Shown: positions 8,719 to 15,067, counted from the stretch's first letter. The stretch is DNA of 20,878 bases from Bacillota bacterium (GCA_029266295.1 JAQSXD010000015.1:1-20878); one strand, 5' to 3'. Numbers and translations are program-made. The notes: generated by a model not told the origin, from the letters alone.

Positions 8719-8730
8719 TTAACTTGTCAC
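8701..8730. repeat. Inverted repeat GTGACAA-N16-TTGTCAC spanning the tRNA-Leu -10 box
   Basis: A perfect 7-bp dyad (8701-8707 and 8724-8730) surrounds the -10 element and the expected transcription start. The position is that of an operator. It could also be chance, since the arms are short and widely spaced. Confidence 0.35.
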
Positions 8731-8775
8731 GTCACCGCTCCTTAAAGGAAGGGTGTGCAGTGAAACAAATAATAT

Positions 8776-8858
8776 GCGCGATTGGCGGAATTGGCAGACG
8801 CACTAGACTTAGGATCTAGCGGGCGACCGTGGGGGTTCAAGTCCCTCATCGCGCACCA
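8776..8858 (+). tRNA. tRNA-Leu (UAG anticodon)
   Basis: Acceptor GCGCGAT (8776-8782) pairs with ATCGCGC (8848-8854); discriminator A8855 and encoded CCA (8856-8858) follow. The anticodon stem CTAGA/TCTAG encloses loop CTTAGGA, giving anticodon TAG. It is a class II tRNA with a long variable arm (GGGCGACCGTG) and T-loop TTCAAGT, as expected for leucine. The 3' end from the T loop onward is duplicated 193 bp downstream. Confidence 0.97.
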
Positions 8859-8920
8859 TTTGGAAATGGCACAGCAGTAGCAGTGCCATTTTTTTGTTGT
8901 GAGTGAAGAGGGAGTTGAAC
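8839..8920 (+). repeat. 82-nt direct repeat, copy 1 (tRNA-Leu 3' end + terminator)
   Basis: It runs from the T loop of tRNA-Leu (AAGTCCCTC) through CCA, the terminator hairpin and the following GAGGGAGTTGAAC. It is identical to 9032-9113 except at 8859 (T here, A in copy 2). Confidence 0.95.
8864..8895 (+). terminator. Intrinsic terminator of tRNA-Leu (first copy)
   Basis: AAATGGCAC (8864-8872) pairs with GTGCCATTT (8883-8891) and runs into a T tract ending at 8895. It lies 5 nt after the tRNA CCA. Confidence 0.9.
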
Positions 8921-9031
8921 CCGAAAGGGCATCGAGAGAAAGAAAACCATCCGGGATGGTTTTGCTCGAGATGGTCCAAGCCTGCACGGCAGGCGCAGGA
9001 CGGCAGCTACACGCTAAGCGTGCAGCTGTGT
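8921..9031. other. Non-coding spacer between the two tRNA-end copies, with two hairpins
   Basis: A hairpin AAAACCAT/ATGGTTTT (8943-8963) and a second one CAGCTACACG/CGTGCAGCTG (9004-9028, one mismatch) are visible. The second half is noticeably more GC-rich than its surroundings. I see no ribosome binding site with a plausible reading frame. AACCCGAAAGGGCATCGAG at 8918-8936 is repeated exactly at 9197-9215, again followed closely by an AAAACCAT hairpin. Confidence 0.6.
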
Positions 9032-9113
9032 AAGTCCCTCATCGCGCACCAATTGGAAATGGCACAGCAGTAGCAGTGCCATTTTTTTGTTGTGAGTGAA
9101 GAGGGAGTTGAAC
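9032..9113 (+). repeat. 82-nt direct repeat, copy 2 (orphan tRNA-Leu 3' end + terminator)
   Basis: It carries the last 20 nt of tRNA-Leu including CCA, but no 5' part: sequence to its left cannot form the acceptor, D or anticodon arms. It is therefore a tRNA fragment, not a second tRNA gene. The breakpoint lies in the T loop, a place where site-specific recombinases often cross over. Confidence 0.95.
9057..9088 (+). terminator. Duplicated intrinsic terminator
   Basis: Same 9-bp stem and T tract as the tRNA-Leu terminator, in the second copy of the repeat. It could catch read-through from upstream. Confidence 0.8.
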
Positions 9114-9196
9114 GGAAAAATTGCACAATCAGAGATTGGGCAATTTACGTATGGCACCTACCAGACATTTGTTGACACAAATGAGGTTAGGTGCGT
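9114..9196. repeat. 83-nt hairpin-rich segment, apparent insertion flanked by AAC
   Basis: The block interrupts the order seen after copy 1. There GTTGAAC runs straight into CCGAAAGGGCATCGAG; here these parts are separated by 83 nt plus a second AAC. Inside are two hairpins: AAATTGC-A-CAATC/GATTG-G-GCAATTT (9118-9146), and GCACCTA/TAGGTGC (9154-9194) enclosing a second perfect stem, CATTTGT/ACAAATG (9166-9183). It encodes no protein. It is consistent with a small non-autonomous element or a structured RNA module. Confidence 0.5.
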
Positions 9197-9331
9197 AACC
9201 CGAAAGGGCATCGAGGGTTAGAAAACCATCAGATGGTTTTCCGTGAGTCTTGTGATTGTTAGCCAAAGCATTCTTATAAGATGAAGGATTAGAGGCGATG
9301 TGAGGGAAGGAACGAAGGAAAGCTTTCGGTC
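9197..9331. other. Non-coding region upstream of the jelly-roll gene
   Basis: It contains the second copy of AACCCGAAAGGGCATCGAG (9197-9215) and an AAAACCAT/ATGGTTTT hairpin (9222-9240). Purine-rich sequence follows. A weak TTGTGA (9250-9255)/TATAAG (9275-9280) pair with 19-bp spacing could be a promoter, but it is not convincing. Confidence 0.4.
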
Positions 9332-9371
9332 ATAAAATGAAGAGTATGAAGTGTATTGCGCTTCATTTTAT
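9332..9371 (+). repeat. 11-bp perfect inverted repeat directly before the jelly-roll gene's RBS
   Basis: ATAAAATGAAG (9332-9342) pairs with CTTCATTTTAT (9361-9371) around an 18-nt loop. The stem ends 5 nt before the AGGGAG ribosome binding site. No T tract follows, so it is not a terminator. An operator, an mRNA stabiliser or a translation-control hairpin is possible. Confidence 0.55.
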
Positions 9372-9386
9372 AGATAGGGAGTGTTT

Positions 9387-9845
9387 ATGTTGCAATACTG
9401 GCAACATCCAAATTATTACGCGGGATATTACGGCAGCTGCAGCGGATCGTTTTCCTCTGTATATGCAGGTGTGGTAACAACAGCAGCGCAAATTGTCAAC
9501 GACCAGGAAGCGGTACAATTCGTTCCGCCAGTTGTGGAACTGAACGCTGTGGAATTCAATGGTAAAGATCTTTTAAGAATTATCGTACCAGGCAATTATT
9601 TCTGTATGGGTTTTGTAACTCCTGCTGCTGATGAAGATGGTCCAATCACAATTTCAATCGGGCTTAACGGCCCAGGTTTTGGATTGTATGGGGCAAATAA
9701 CGGCACTGCCGCAGGACAGCAAGTAGTCTGTTTCGGATTCACCGGATTTATCCCAAAGGGGACGACCCTTGGATTGTATAATGCAAGCGGAAAACCGATC
9801 CGTCTCAGTCGCTTGCCTGCAAGAATCGCAGTTTTTAGGATATGA
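9387..9845 (+). CDS. Small C1q/BclA-like jelly-roll protein (putative)
   Basis: This 152-aa protein has no signal peptide and no membrane helix. ATG 9387 is preferred because GGAG (9378-9381) precedes it at 5 nt; an upstream in-frame GTG (9381) overlaps that site. The N-terminus is rich in Tyr, Gly and Ser (YYAGYYGSCSGS). From ~residue 60 on it shows the strand order of the C1q/TNF-like C-terminal domain found in BclA-type spore surface glycoproteins: IVPGNYFCMGFVTPA, ITISIGLNG, GTTLGLYNASGKPIRLSR, and terminal ARIAVFRI. The collagen-like GXX stalk of BclA is absent. It stands alone between tRNA-Leu and the T-box. A surface or spore-coat structural role is inferred from fold resemblance only. 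Confidence 0.6.
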   Translation: MLQYWQHPNYYAGYYGSCSGSFSSVYAGVVTTAAQIVNDQEAVQFVPPVVELNAVEFNGKDLLRIIVPGNYFCMGFVTPAADEDGPITISIGLNGPGFGLYGANNGTAAGQQVVCFGFTGFIPKGTTLGLYNASGKPIRLSRLPARIAVFRI

Positions 9846-9913
9846 CAACGAGAATCCGGAATTGACTCCGTGTTGAAAAATCGAGAATTTTCAACATGCA
9901 GTGAATTACCCCG

Positions 9914-9942
9914 TTGACAATAAAAAAATCCTATAGTATAAT
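9914..9942 (+). promoter_or_regulatory. Consensus sigma-A promoter of the T-box operon
   Basis: TTGACA (9914-9919) and TATAAT (9937-9942) are both perfect, with an optimal 17-bp spacer. Transcription should start near 9949, just ahead of the T-box leader. Confidence 0.92.
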
Positions 9943-9948
9943 TCATAA

Positions 9949-10211
9949 ATACAAGTAAATGAGTCAAACCGTTGAAGCAGAAAAAAATCAGAAAGTGACC
10001 TGATAGAGAGTAAGGGATGGTGGAAGCCTTGCAGGGAGCACTGAATAATATGGACTGCTGAGGGCGGCGTTAAATGCGCCGACGTAGGATCCGCGTAAGA
10101 GGTCAGGGATATGTTTGTATCCTGCTGAGAGTTCTTAATTGAACTGAAACAAGGTGGCACCGCGGAAGTATTTTCGCCCTTGATCTGTACGTTAGATCAA
10201 GGGCTTTTTTA
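9949..10211 (+). promoter_or_regulatory. T-box riboswitch, probably tRNA-Trp specific (UGG specifier)
   Basis: The conserved T-box core AAGGTGGCACCGCGG is at 10151-10165. Stem I can be traced: basal helix AGCAG (9976-9980)/CTGCT (10055-10059), second helix AGTG (9994-9997)/CACT (10039-10042), the AGAGAG bulge and the distal GGATGGTGGAAG loop. The 3' side of the specifier loop reads GAATAATATGGA. UGG at 10051-10053 lies one A before the basal helix, the usual specifier position, and means Trp. The variable base of the antiterminator bulge UGGN is C, which pairs with a G73 discriminator, as in bacterial tRNA-Trp. That base disfavours AUA (Ile), UAU (Tyr) and AUG (Met), whose tRNAs have A73. AAU (Asn, also G73) is not excluded by it. 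Uncharged tRNA would favour antitermination and expression of the four genes downstream. Confidence 0.93.
10176..10210 (+). terminator. T-box leader terminator
   Basis: GCCCTTGATCT (10176-10186) pairs with AGATCAAGGGC (10194-10204) and is followed by six Ts. Its 5' arm includes CCCTT, which can instead pair with AAGG of the T-box to form the antiterminator. That is the switching element. Confidence 0.93.
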
Positions 10212-10236
10212 TTTTACGAAAAGGAAAGAGGATAAT

Positions 10237-11178
10237 ATGCAGAACTATGGAAAAATTGTAATTATCGGCGCTGGTCATGTGGGCTCGCATTGTGCGATGG
10301 CTCTTGCCTGGCGAAGCGTCTGCAGAGAAATTGTCCTGGTTGATCTTGATCAGAAAAAAGCAGAAGCACAAGCGTTGGACGTAGCGGATGCACTTTCCTT
10401 TCCGGCGGCGAATACGGCAGTAAGGGCAGGAAGCTATTCCGATTGCTCCGATGCGGATATCGTTATCATAGCAATCGGAGAACCCAGGCAGCCTGGGCAA
10501 ACCCGGCTGGATCTTTTGGAAAGCTCTGCAAGGATGCTGCAAGCTTTGATTGGCGAGTTAAAGCAGATAGAACTTAGTGGTATTGTAGTTACCATAACAA
10601 ATCCTGCTGATATCGTTGCTGACTATGTGCGTCGAGGATTGGGAATGGATCGATTCAGAGTCTTTGGAACTGGAACCTTGCTCGATACGGCTCGCTTGAT
10701 CCGAATCCTGTCTGAAGAAACTGGAGCGAAGCGAGGGGAAATCAACGCATTTTCGTTGGGTGAGCACGGTGACTCTTCCATGATTCCTTTCTCGCAAGTA
10801 CTGATTAACGGTGAGCCTTTTGAAAGGTTTTCGCAGCTCGACAAAGAAGCGGTTCTGCATCGAACCCGATTGAGTGGAATGGATATCATAAACGGCAAGA
10901 ATTCCACGGAGTTCGGGATCGGCCAAGTGCTTTCGCTGCTCTGTCAATGTATCTTAAGAGATGAAAAAATGGTTCTCCCGCTATCGGTTTCACTGGAAGG
11001 AGAATACGGACAGACAGATGTTCACTGCGGCGTACCTTGCAGGATTGGAAGAAACGGGATTGAAGAGATAGTAGTGCTGGCACTCTCAGGTGAAGAGCAG
11101 CAGCAGCTGAATGCTTCCTGTGAGATCATTCGAAAACACATCGCATTGGCTCAGGAAGCAGCACCACAAAACGCTTAA
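10237..11178 (+). CDS. LDH/MDH-family L-2-hydroxyacid dehydrogenase (candidate aromatic 2-oxo acid reductase)
   Basis: It should reduce a 2-oxo acid to a 2-hydroxy acid with NADH in the cytoplasm. ATG 10237 follows AGAGG at 5 nt and gives 313 aa, normal for the family. The nucleotide fold opens with IGAGHVGS (10-17), and Asp36 at the end of beta-2 suggests NADH preference. Catalytic residues are present: R90 in the mobile loop (GQTRLDLL), N122 (TNP), D150 and R153 (DTARL), and H177 (GEHGDSS). The specificity position of the loop (Gln102 in lactate dehydrogenase numbering) is Arg84 in GEPRQPGQTR, as in malate dehydrogenases. Being first in a Trp T-box operon with a TrpXYZ-type transporter points to indolepyruvate or another aromatic oxo acid, but Arg84 argues for oxaloacetate. 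Family is certain; substrate is open. Confidence 0.9.
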   Translation: MQNYGKIVIIGAGHVGSHCAMALAWRSVCREIVLVDLDQKKAEAQALDVADALSFPAANTAVRAGSYSDCSDADIVIIAIGEPRQPGQTRLDLLESSARMLQALIGELKQIELSGIVVTITNPADIVADYVRRGLGMDRFRVFGTGTLLDTARLIRILSEETGAKRGEINAFSLGEHGDSSMIPFSQVLINGEPFERFSQLDKEAVLHRTRLSGMDIINGKNSTEFGIGQVLSLLCQCILRDEKMVLPLSVSLEGEYGQTDVHCGVPCRIGRNGIEEIVVLALSGEEQQQLNASCEIIRKHIALAQEAAPQNA

Positions 11179-11270
11179 ATAATAAGTGATATGACAAAAT
11201 TAGAAGAATTTCATATATTTTGAATTTAACCATCCGTTAATATTGATTGATAGAAAGTGAGTGTAAGATT

Positions 11271-12299
11271 ATGAAAGCATTGAAAAAAATATTTTTATTT
11301 ACCGTCATTACTGCCCTCGTTACCTTGAGCCTGAGCGCCTGTGGGGGAAAGACTGCCGATAATGGCGGAGAAACACCTGAAAATGTAAAACCTAAACTGA
11401 AGATTGCTATTGTACAACCGATGAGTCACACTTCGTTGGATCAGATTCGGGATACGATCGTTTCTGAGCTCGAAGCATCCGGCCTCAATCTTGAAATTGA
11501 AACCCTTAACGCCAATGGGGACACTTCAGCTCTTGCTACCATTTTGCAGAACGTAAAATCCAAGGGTGTTGATATTGTTATTCCGATCGCGACTCCAACT
11601 GCCCAGAGTGCAAAGAGCGTCTTTGATGGGGATGGCACTCCTATCGTATTTGCAGCAGTATCCAATCCTGTGGCAGCTGGGCTGACCGGAGAAGATTGCA
11701 AGGATATCACAGGAGTATCCAACAACATTCCTTCCGACGAGATTGTAAAACTCATATCCAATTTCCAGCCGGATTACAAAAAGATTGGATTCCTTTATAC
11801 TTCCAGTGAAACAAACTCTGTTGCAACCATAGCAGCGGCTAAGGCTTATTGCGATGAAAATGGAATTGCTTATGAGGAATCCTCCATTGCAAGTCTGACA
11901 GAACTTCAGGCGGCAGTGAACAGCCTGCTATCCAAGGGCGTTGATGCGCTGTATACTGGAAATGACAATTCCATCGCATCCGCAATGCCAACCTATACAG
12001 ATGCAGCTTATGCGAAGAAGGTCCCTGTATACTGCGGAGCTGACTCCATGGTTGCTGACGGAGGCTTTGCCACCATTGGTGTGAACTATGTGCAGCTCGG
12101 TAAACAGGTCGCGGCGATGGTTGAAAAGGTAGCTAACGGTACTGCGCCTGCGGAAGTGCCATACGAAACACTTGCTGAATATGCCAAGTTTGTGAATTTA
12201 CAGGCAGCGGACAAAATCGGCTTTGCTCTGACGGATCAGATGCTGGATGGATTCAGTGTGCTGGTTGAAAAGGATGGCACGAGTCACTTTGGTCAATAA
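11271..12299 (+). CDS. trpX: ABC transporter substrate-binding lipoprotein, TrpX-like (putative tryptophan uptake)
   Basis: It captures a ligand outside the membrane for the permease and ATPase encoded next. ATG 11271 starts a textbook lipoprotein signal: MKALKKIF, a hydrophobic stretch and lipobox LSAC with Cys24. An in-frame upstream TTG (11247) would put extra residues before the signal and is rejected. The mature part resembles the ABC_sub_bind family (PF04392): KLKIAIVQPMSHTSLDQIRD near the start, GVDIVIPIATPTAQSA, and DALYTGNDNSIASAMPT further on. Members of this family paired with such permeases include TrpX of the T-box(Trp)-regulated TrpXYZ system; the Trp assignment comes from that regulon and the T-box here. 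No terminator is visible in the 92 bp after the dehydrogenase gene, so co-transcription is expected. Confidence 0.85.
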   Translation: MKALKKIFLFTVITALVTLSLSACGGKTADNGGETPENVKPKLKIAIVQPMSHTSLDQIRDTIVSELEASGLNLEIETLNANGDTSALATILQNVKSKGVDIVIPIATPTAQSAKSVFDGDGTPIVFAAVSNPVAAGLTGEDCKDITGVSNNIPSDEIVKLISNFQPDYKKIGFLYTSSETNSVATIAAAKAYCDENGIAYEESSIASLTELQAAVNSLLSKGVDALYTGNDNSIASAMPTYTDAAYAKKVPVYCGADSMVADGGFATIGVNYVQLGKQVAAMVEKVANGTAPAEVPYETLAEYAKFVNLQAADKIGFALTDQMLDGFSVLVEKDGTSHFGQ

Positions 12300-12363
12300 A
12301 TCTTTCGGTAAGTACCTTTATCCGTTAGGATCTATTTTATAAAGAAGATAAGAGATATGAGAT

Positions 12364-13314
12364 ATGCTATACTTTGACATGTTGCTATCAGCGCTGGGCC
12401 AGGGTGCAATTTATGCACCCATGGCTCTTGGCGTATTTATAGCCTTTAGAATCTTAAATACACCGGATTTGACAATAGACGGCAGTTTTGTATTCGGAAT
12501 GACAGTCTGTGCTATGGTTACTGTCGCAGGGCATCCGATTCTTGCCATCTTTGCAGGCGCTGCGGCAGGAATGATCGCCGGTCTCGTAACTGGAATCCTG
12601 CAGACGACATTGCAGATTAATGCCATCTTGTCAGGAATTTTGACCATGACTGGCTTATATACCATTAACTATATGGTGCTTGGCGGGCAGGCAAACCTTT
12701 ACCTGCAAAGCATGCAAGTGAATGAGGCGGGTGTTGAAGTCCCTGTAGCGAGCAAAACCATTTATAAAATGATGTCATCGGTTTTCGGCAGCGGAGAGGT
12801 TTCTGCACTTGCATTATCTTCAATCATGGTAGTGCTGGTCGCTATCATTTTATGTGTCTTCTTTAAAACACGGCCTGGCATGGCGATCAGGGCCACCGGT
12901 GATAATGAAGAGATGGTGCGATCTTCCTCAATCAATGCCGATCGTTCCCGTACCTTCGGTATTATGCTGGCAAATAGCCTGGTTGGACTGTCTGGAGCTA
13001 TGCTTTGCCAGCAGCAGCGCTATGCAGATCTGGGCAGCGGCAATGGAATGCTGGTCGTTGGCTTGGCCTCGGTTATTATCGGCCAGGCGCTGTTCGGAAA
13101 GAGGGGCGTTACCATCGGCGTAGTGTCGGCTGTGGTTGGTTCGGTGATTTACCGAATCATTCTTCAGGGTGCTTACCAGATTGATATGCCGAGTTATATG
13201 GTGAAGCTGCTGTCTGCCCTCATTGTGACCATTGCACTTGTAATGCCACTCACCAAAGAAAAAATGAACACCATGCGGATTCGCCGTGCGGGAGAAAAGG
13301 AGGCGTACAAATGA
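12364..13314 (+). CDS. trpY: ABC transporter permease, TrpY-like
   Basis: This 316-aa integral membrane protein has about 8-9 hydrophobic segments and belongs to the BPD_transp_2 (branched-chain amino acid/ribose-type) permeases. The conserved cytoplasmic segment that contacts the ATPase is seen as RPGMAIRATGDNEEMVRSSS (~residues 170-190). The early segment NTPDLTIDGSFVFGM is typical of the subgroup paired with PF04392 binding proteins. It lies 64 bp after the lipoprotein gene and overlaps the ATPase gene by 4 nt (ATGA). The ribosome binding site is weak (purine-rich AAGAGAT). Confidence 0.87.
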   Translation: MLYFDMLLSALGQGAIYAPMALGVFIAFRILNTPDLTIDGSFVFGMTVCAMVTVAGHPILAIFAGAAAGMIAGLVTGILQTTLQINAILSGILTMTGLYTINYMVLGGQANLYLQSMQVNEAGVEVPVASKTIYKMMSSVFGSGEVSALALSSIMVVLVAIILCVFFKTRPGMAIRATGDNEEMVRSSSINADRSRTFGIMLANSLVGLSGAMLCQQQRYADLGSGNGMLVVGLASVIIGQALFGKRGVTIGVVSAVVGSVIYRIILQGAYQIDMPSYMVKLLSALIVTIALVMPLTKEKMNTMRIRRAGEKEAYK

Positions 13315-14111
13315 GTTCACAGCTTTCTATCACTCACCTGACAAAAAGTTTTGAGACGGGAACAGCAAACCAGAAAATTGCACTGAACGATTTATCACTA
13401 GAGGTGGAAACAGGAGAATTTATAACGATACTTGGCTCTAATGGTGCAGGAAAATCTACATTATTCAATGCAATTCTCGGAAAGTTTCTTCCGGATAGCG
13501 GAAGAATCGTGTTAGACGGAGAGAACATTACCTATTGGAAAGATTATAAAAGAGCGGAAAAGATCGGCTGTCTCTTTCAAAACCCCCTTCGCGGAACGGC
13601 TCCCAATATGACCATCGAAGAAAATCTGGCGCTGGCTTATACAAGGAATGCTTCAAGATCTTTTTTCGCAGTGAGCCGCAAAGATTCTGACTACTTCCGC
13701 GAATTGCTGGCGACCCTGGACTTGGGGCTAGAAAACCGCATGAAAACAAAGATGGGACTTCTTTCAGGAGGACAAAGACAGGCTGCATCACTGCTGATGG
13801 CAACGATCGCCAAACCGAAGCTGCTTTTGCTTGATGAGCATACTGCGGCGCTTGATCCGGTTACTTCAATGAAAGTGCTGGAAATAACCGGGCAGATTAT
13901 CGCGCAAAATCGATTGACTGCGCTGATGATCACACATGATATGAATCAGGCCCTGACCTTTGGAACCAGAACCATCATGATGGATGGAGGAACGCTTGTA
14001 TTAGATATCCATGGACCGGAACGAGCAGAAATGACCCCGAGAAAATTGGTAGACCTTTATACAGATCAATCGGGACAAATGCTGTCCGACAGAACGATGC
14101 TATCATTATAA
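13311..14111 (+). CDS. trpZ: ABC transporter ATP-binding protein, TrpZ-like
   Basis: This subunit powers import through the adjacent permease. All ABC motifs are present: Walker A GSNGAGKST (43-50), Q-loop Q90, signature LSGGQ (152-156 region), Walker B LLLLDE with catalytic Glu176, D-loop AALD, and H-loop His209 (ITHD). The form DEHTAALDP after Walker B is common in the TrpZ subgroup. Its ATG overlaps the permease stop codon, giving translational coupling. It is the last gene of the T-box operon; a terminator follows within 20 bp. Confidence 0.9.
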   Translation: MSSQLSITHLTKSFETGTANQKIALNDLSLEVETGEFITILGSNGAGKSTLFNAILGKFLPDSGRIVLDGENITYWKDYKRAEKIGCLFQNPLRGTAPNMTIEENLALAYTRNASRSFFAVSRKDSDYFRELLATLDLGLENRMKTKMGLLSGGQRQAASLLMATIAKPKLLLLDEHTAALDPVTSMKVLEITGQIIAQNRLTALMITHDMNQALTFGTRTIMMDGGTLVLDIHGPERAEMTPRKLVDLYTDQSGQMLSDRTMLSL

Positions 14112-14126
14112 TAATATGGACTTACA

Positions 14127-14160
14127 GAAAAGGCTGAATTCTTATGTATTCAGCCTTTTC
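14127..14160 (+). terminator. Terminator of the T-box/ABC operon
   Basis: A 13-bp perfect stem, GAAAAGGCTGAAT (14127-14139) with ATTCAGCCTTTTC (14148-14160), encloses an 8-nt loop. The T-run is inside the 3' arm and continues as a T-rich stretch (ATTGTTT). Confidence 0.85.
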
Positions 14161-14287
14161 CATTGTTTCTGATCATCTCGTCCCAGCATATATATAATAA
14201 TGACGCTGGTACCATGTAATGAAGGGAAATCTTACAGGACACTTGTCATATGCCTGCTGCTGCAAGGCACTGGGAGGATCGTCAGAA

Positions 14288-15067
14288 ATGGAAAAAAATA
14301 TCGATTTTGGCTATGTTGCCGATCTTTATGATTACTATGCCACAGGTTCATACGATTTGAATTTCTACAGGAACCTCTGCAGAAACAGGGAAAACATCTT
14401 GGAACTGATGTGTGGGACAGGAAGGGTGTCTATTCCTTTAATCAGAGAAGGCTTTCCTATTACCTGCGTGGATTATTCAGAGGAAATGCTGGAAGTTTTC
14501 CGGTCAAAACTTGGCGATGAGTCAAAAAATTCTCGTCTTGTTTGCCAGGATGTATGTGAACTTGAAATGGAAGAGCTTTATGATCTTATCGTGATCCCCT
14601 CCAACTCCTTATCGGAGATTTTGGATAAAGCAAAGCAGAGAAAGGCGATCCAAAACATTTACCGACATCTCAAGCCTGGCGGCATATTTTTCTGTGCACT
14701 ATATAATCCTTTTTATCGGGTGAAACAGGCTGACGGAACGATCAAATATTTGGGGAAATACAATCTGGACGGCGGAAGATCCATGGTAATCACCTATTAC
14801 AATATCTATTTGAGCGATCTGCAGATCATCAGCGGCACTCAGTTTTATGAAATCTATGATTCCAATAATAGAATGCTTGAAAAACGCTGCCTTGATGTTC
14901 GGTTTTCTGTAATTACGAAAGAAGAGATTTGCCAGATGGCAAGGGCCGCAGGATTTTCTGTGAAAGCAGTTTATGGCGACTATGAACCTTACCATTATGA
15001 TGAGAAAAGTACCTATATGAATTTTGTTTTTGTTAAAGAGAAGCGTGGGGGAAGATGTAGACGGTAA
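14288..15067 (+). CDS. Class I SAM-dependent methyltransferase, substrate unknown
   Basis: ATG 14288 is preferred over the in-frame ATG at 14219: GGGAGG (14272-14277) precedes it, whereas 14219 has no ribosome binding site. This gives 259 aa. Motif I is ILELMCGTGR (~37-46), followed by the acidic beta-2 end CVDYSEEMLE, motif II region DLIVIPSNSLSEI, and LKPGGIFFCALYN as post-motif. That matches the Rossmann fold of the Methyltransf_25/11 type. The C-terminal half is beta-rich (MVITYYNIYLSDLQ, GTQFYEIYDSNNRM), as in small-molecule methyltransferases. It sits alone between a terminator and a promoter. The neighbours do not indicate a substrate, and no strong promoter was found upstream. Confidence 0.85.
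   Translation: MEKNIDFGYVADLYDYYATGSYDLNFYRNLCRNRENILELMCGTGRVSIPLIREGFPITCVDYSEEMLEVFRSKLGDESKNSRLVCQDVCELEMEELYDLIVIPSNSLSEILDKAKQRKAIQNIYRHLKPGGIFFCALYNPFYRVKQADGTIKYLGKYNLDGGRSMVITYYNIYLSDLQIISGTQFYEIYDSNNRMLEKRCLDVRFSVITKEEICQMARAAGFSVKAVYGDYEPYHYDEKSTYMNFVFVKEKRGGRCRR

Noticed and set aside
8742..8987. Minus-strand open frame across tRNA-Leu
   Set aside because: It is the complement of a clear tRNA and terminator, with no ribosome binding site and no protein-like composition.
9032..9051. Second tRNA-Leu gene suggested by the intact 3' end
   Set aside because: Sequence before 9032 cannot form the acceptor 5' strand, D arm or anticodon arm; only a fragment is present.
9330..9337. Sporulation sigma-factor -10-like CATAAAAT before the jelly-roll gene
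   Set aside because: It overlaps the inverted repeat and no matching -35 was found, so it is too weak to list as a promoter.
9596..9967. Minus-strand open frames opposite the jelly-roll gene
   Set aside because: They overlap a better-supported plus-strand gene with a ribosome binding site, and also run into the T-box promoter.
10045..10053. Alternative T-box specifiers AAU (Asn), AUA (Ile), UAU (Tyr) or AUG (Met)
   Set aside because: They lie in less fitting positions relative to the basal helix. The UGGC bulge disfavours the A73 tRNAs (Ile, Tyr, Met), and the TrpXYZ-like genes favour Trp. Asn is not strictly excluded.
14219..14287. Earlier start of the methyltransferase
   Set aside because: No ribosome binding site precedes 14219, and the extra 23 residues are not protein-family-like; GGGAGG before 14288 decides the start.
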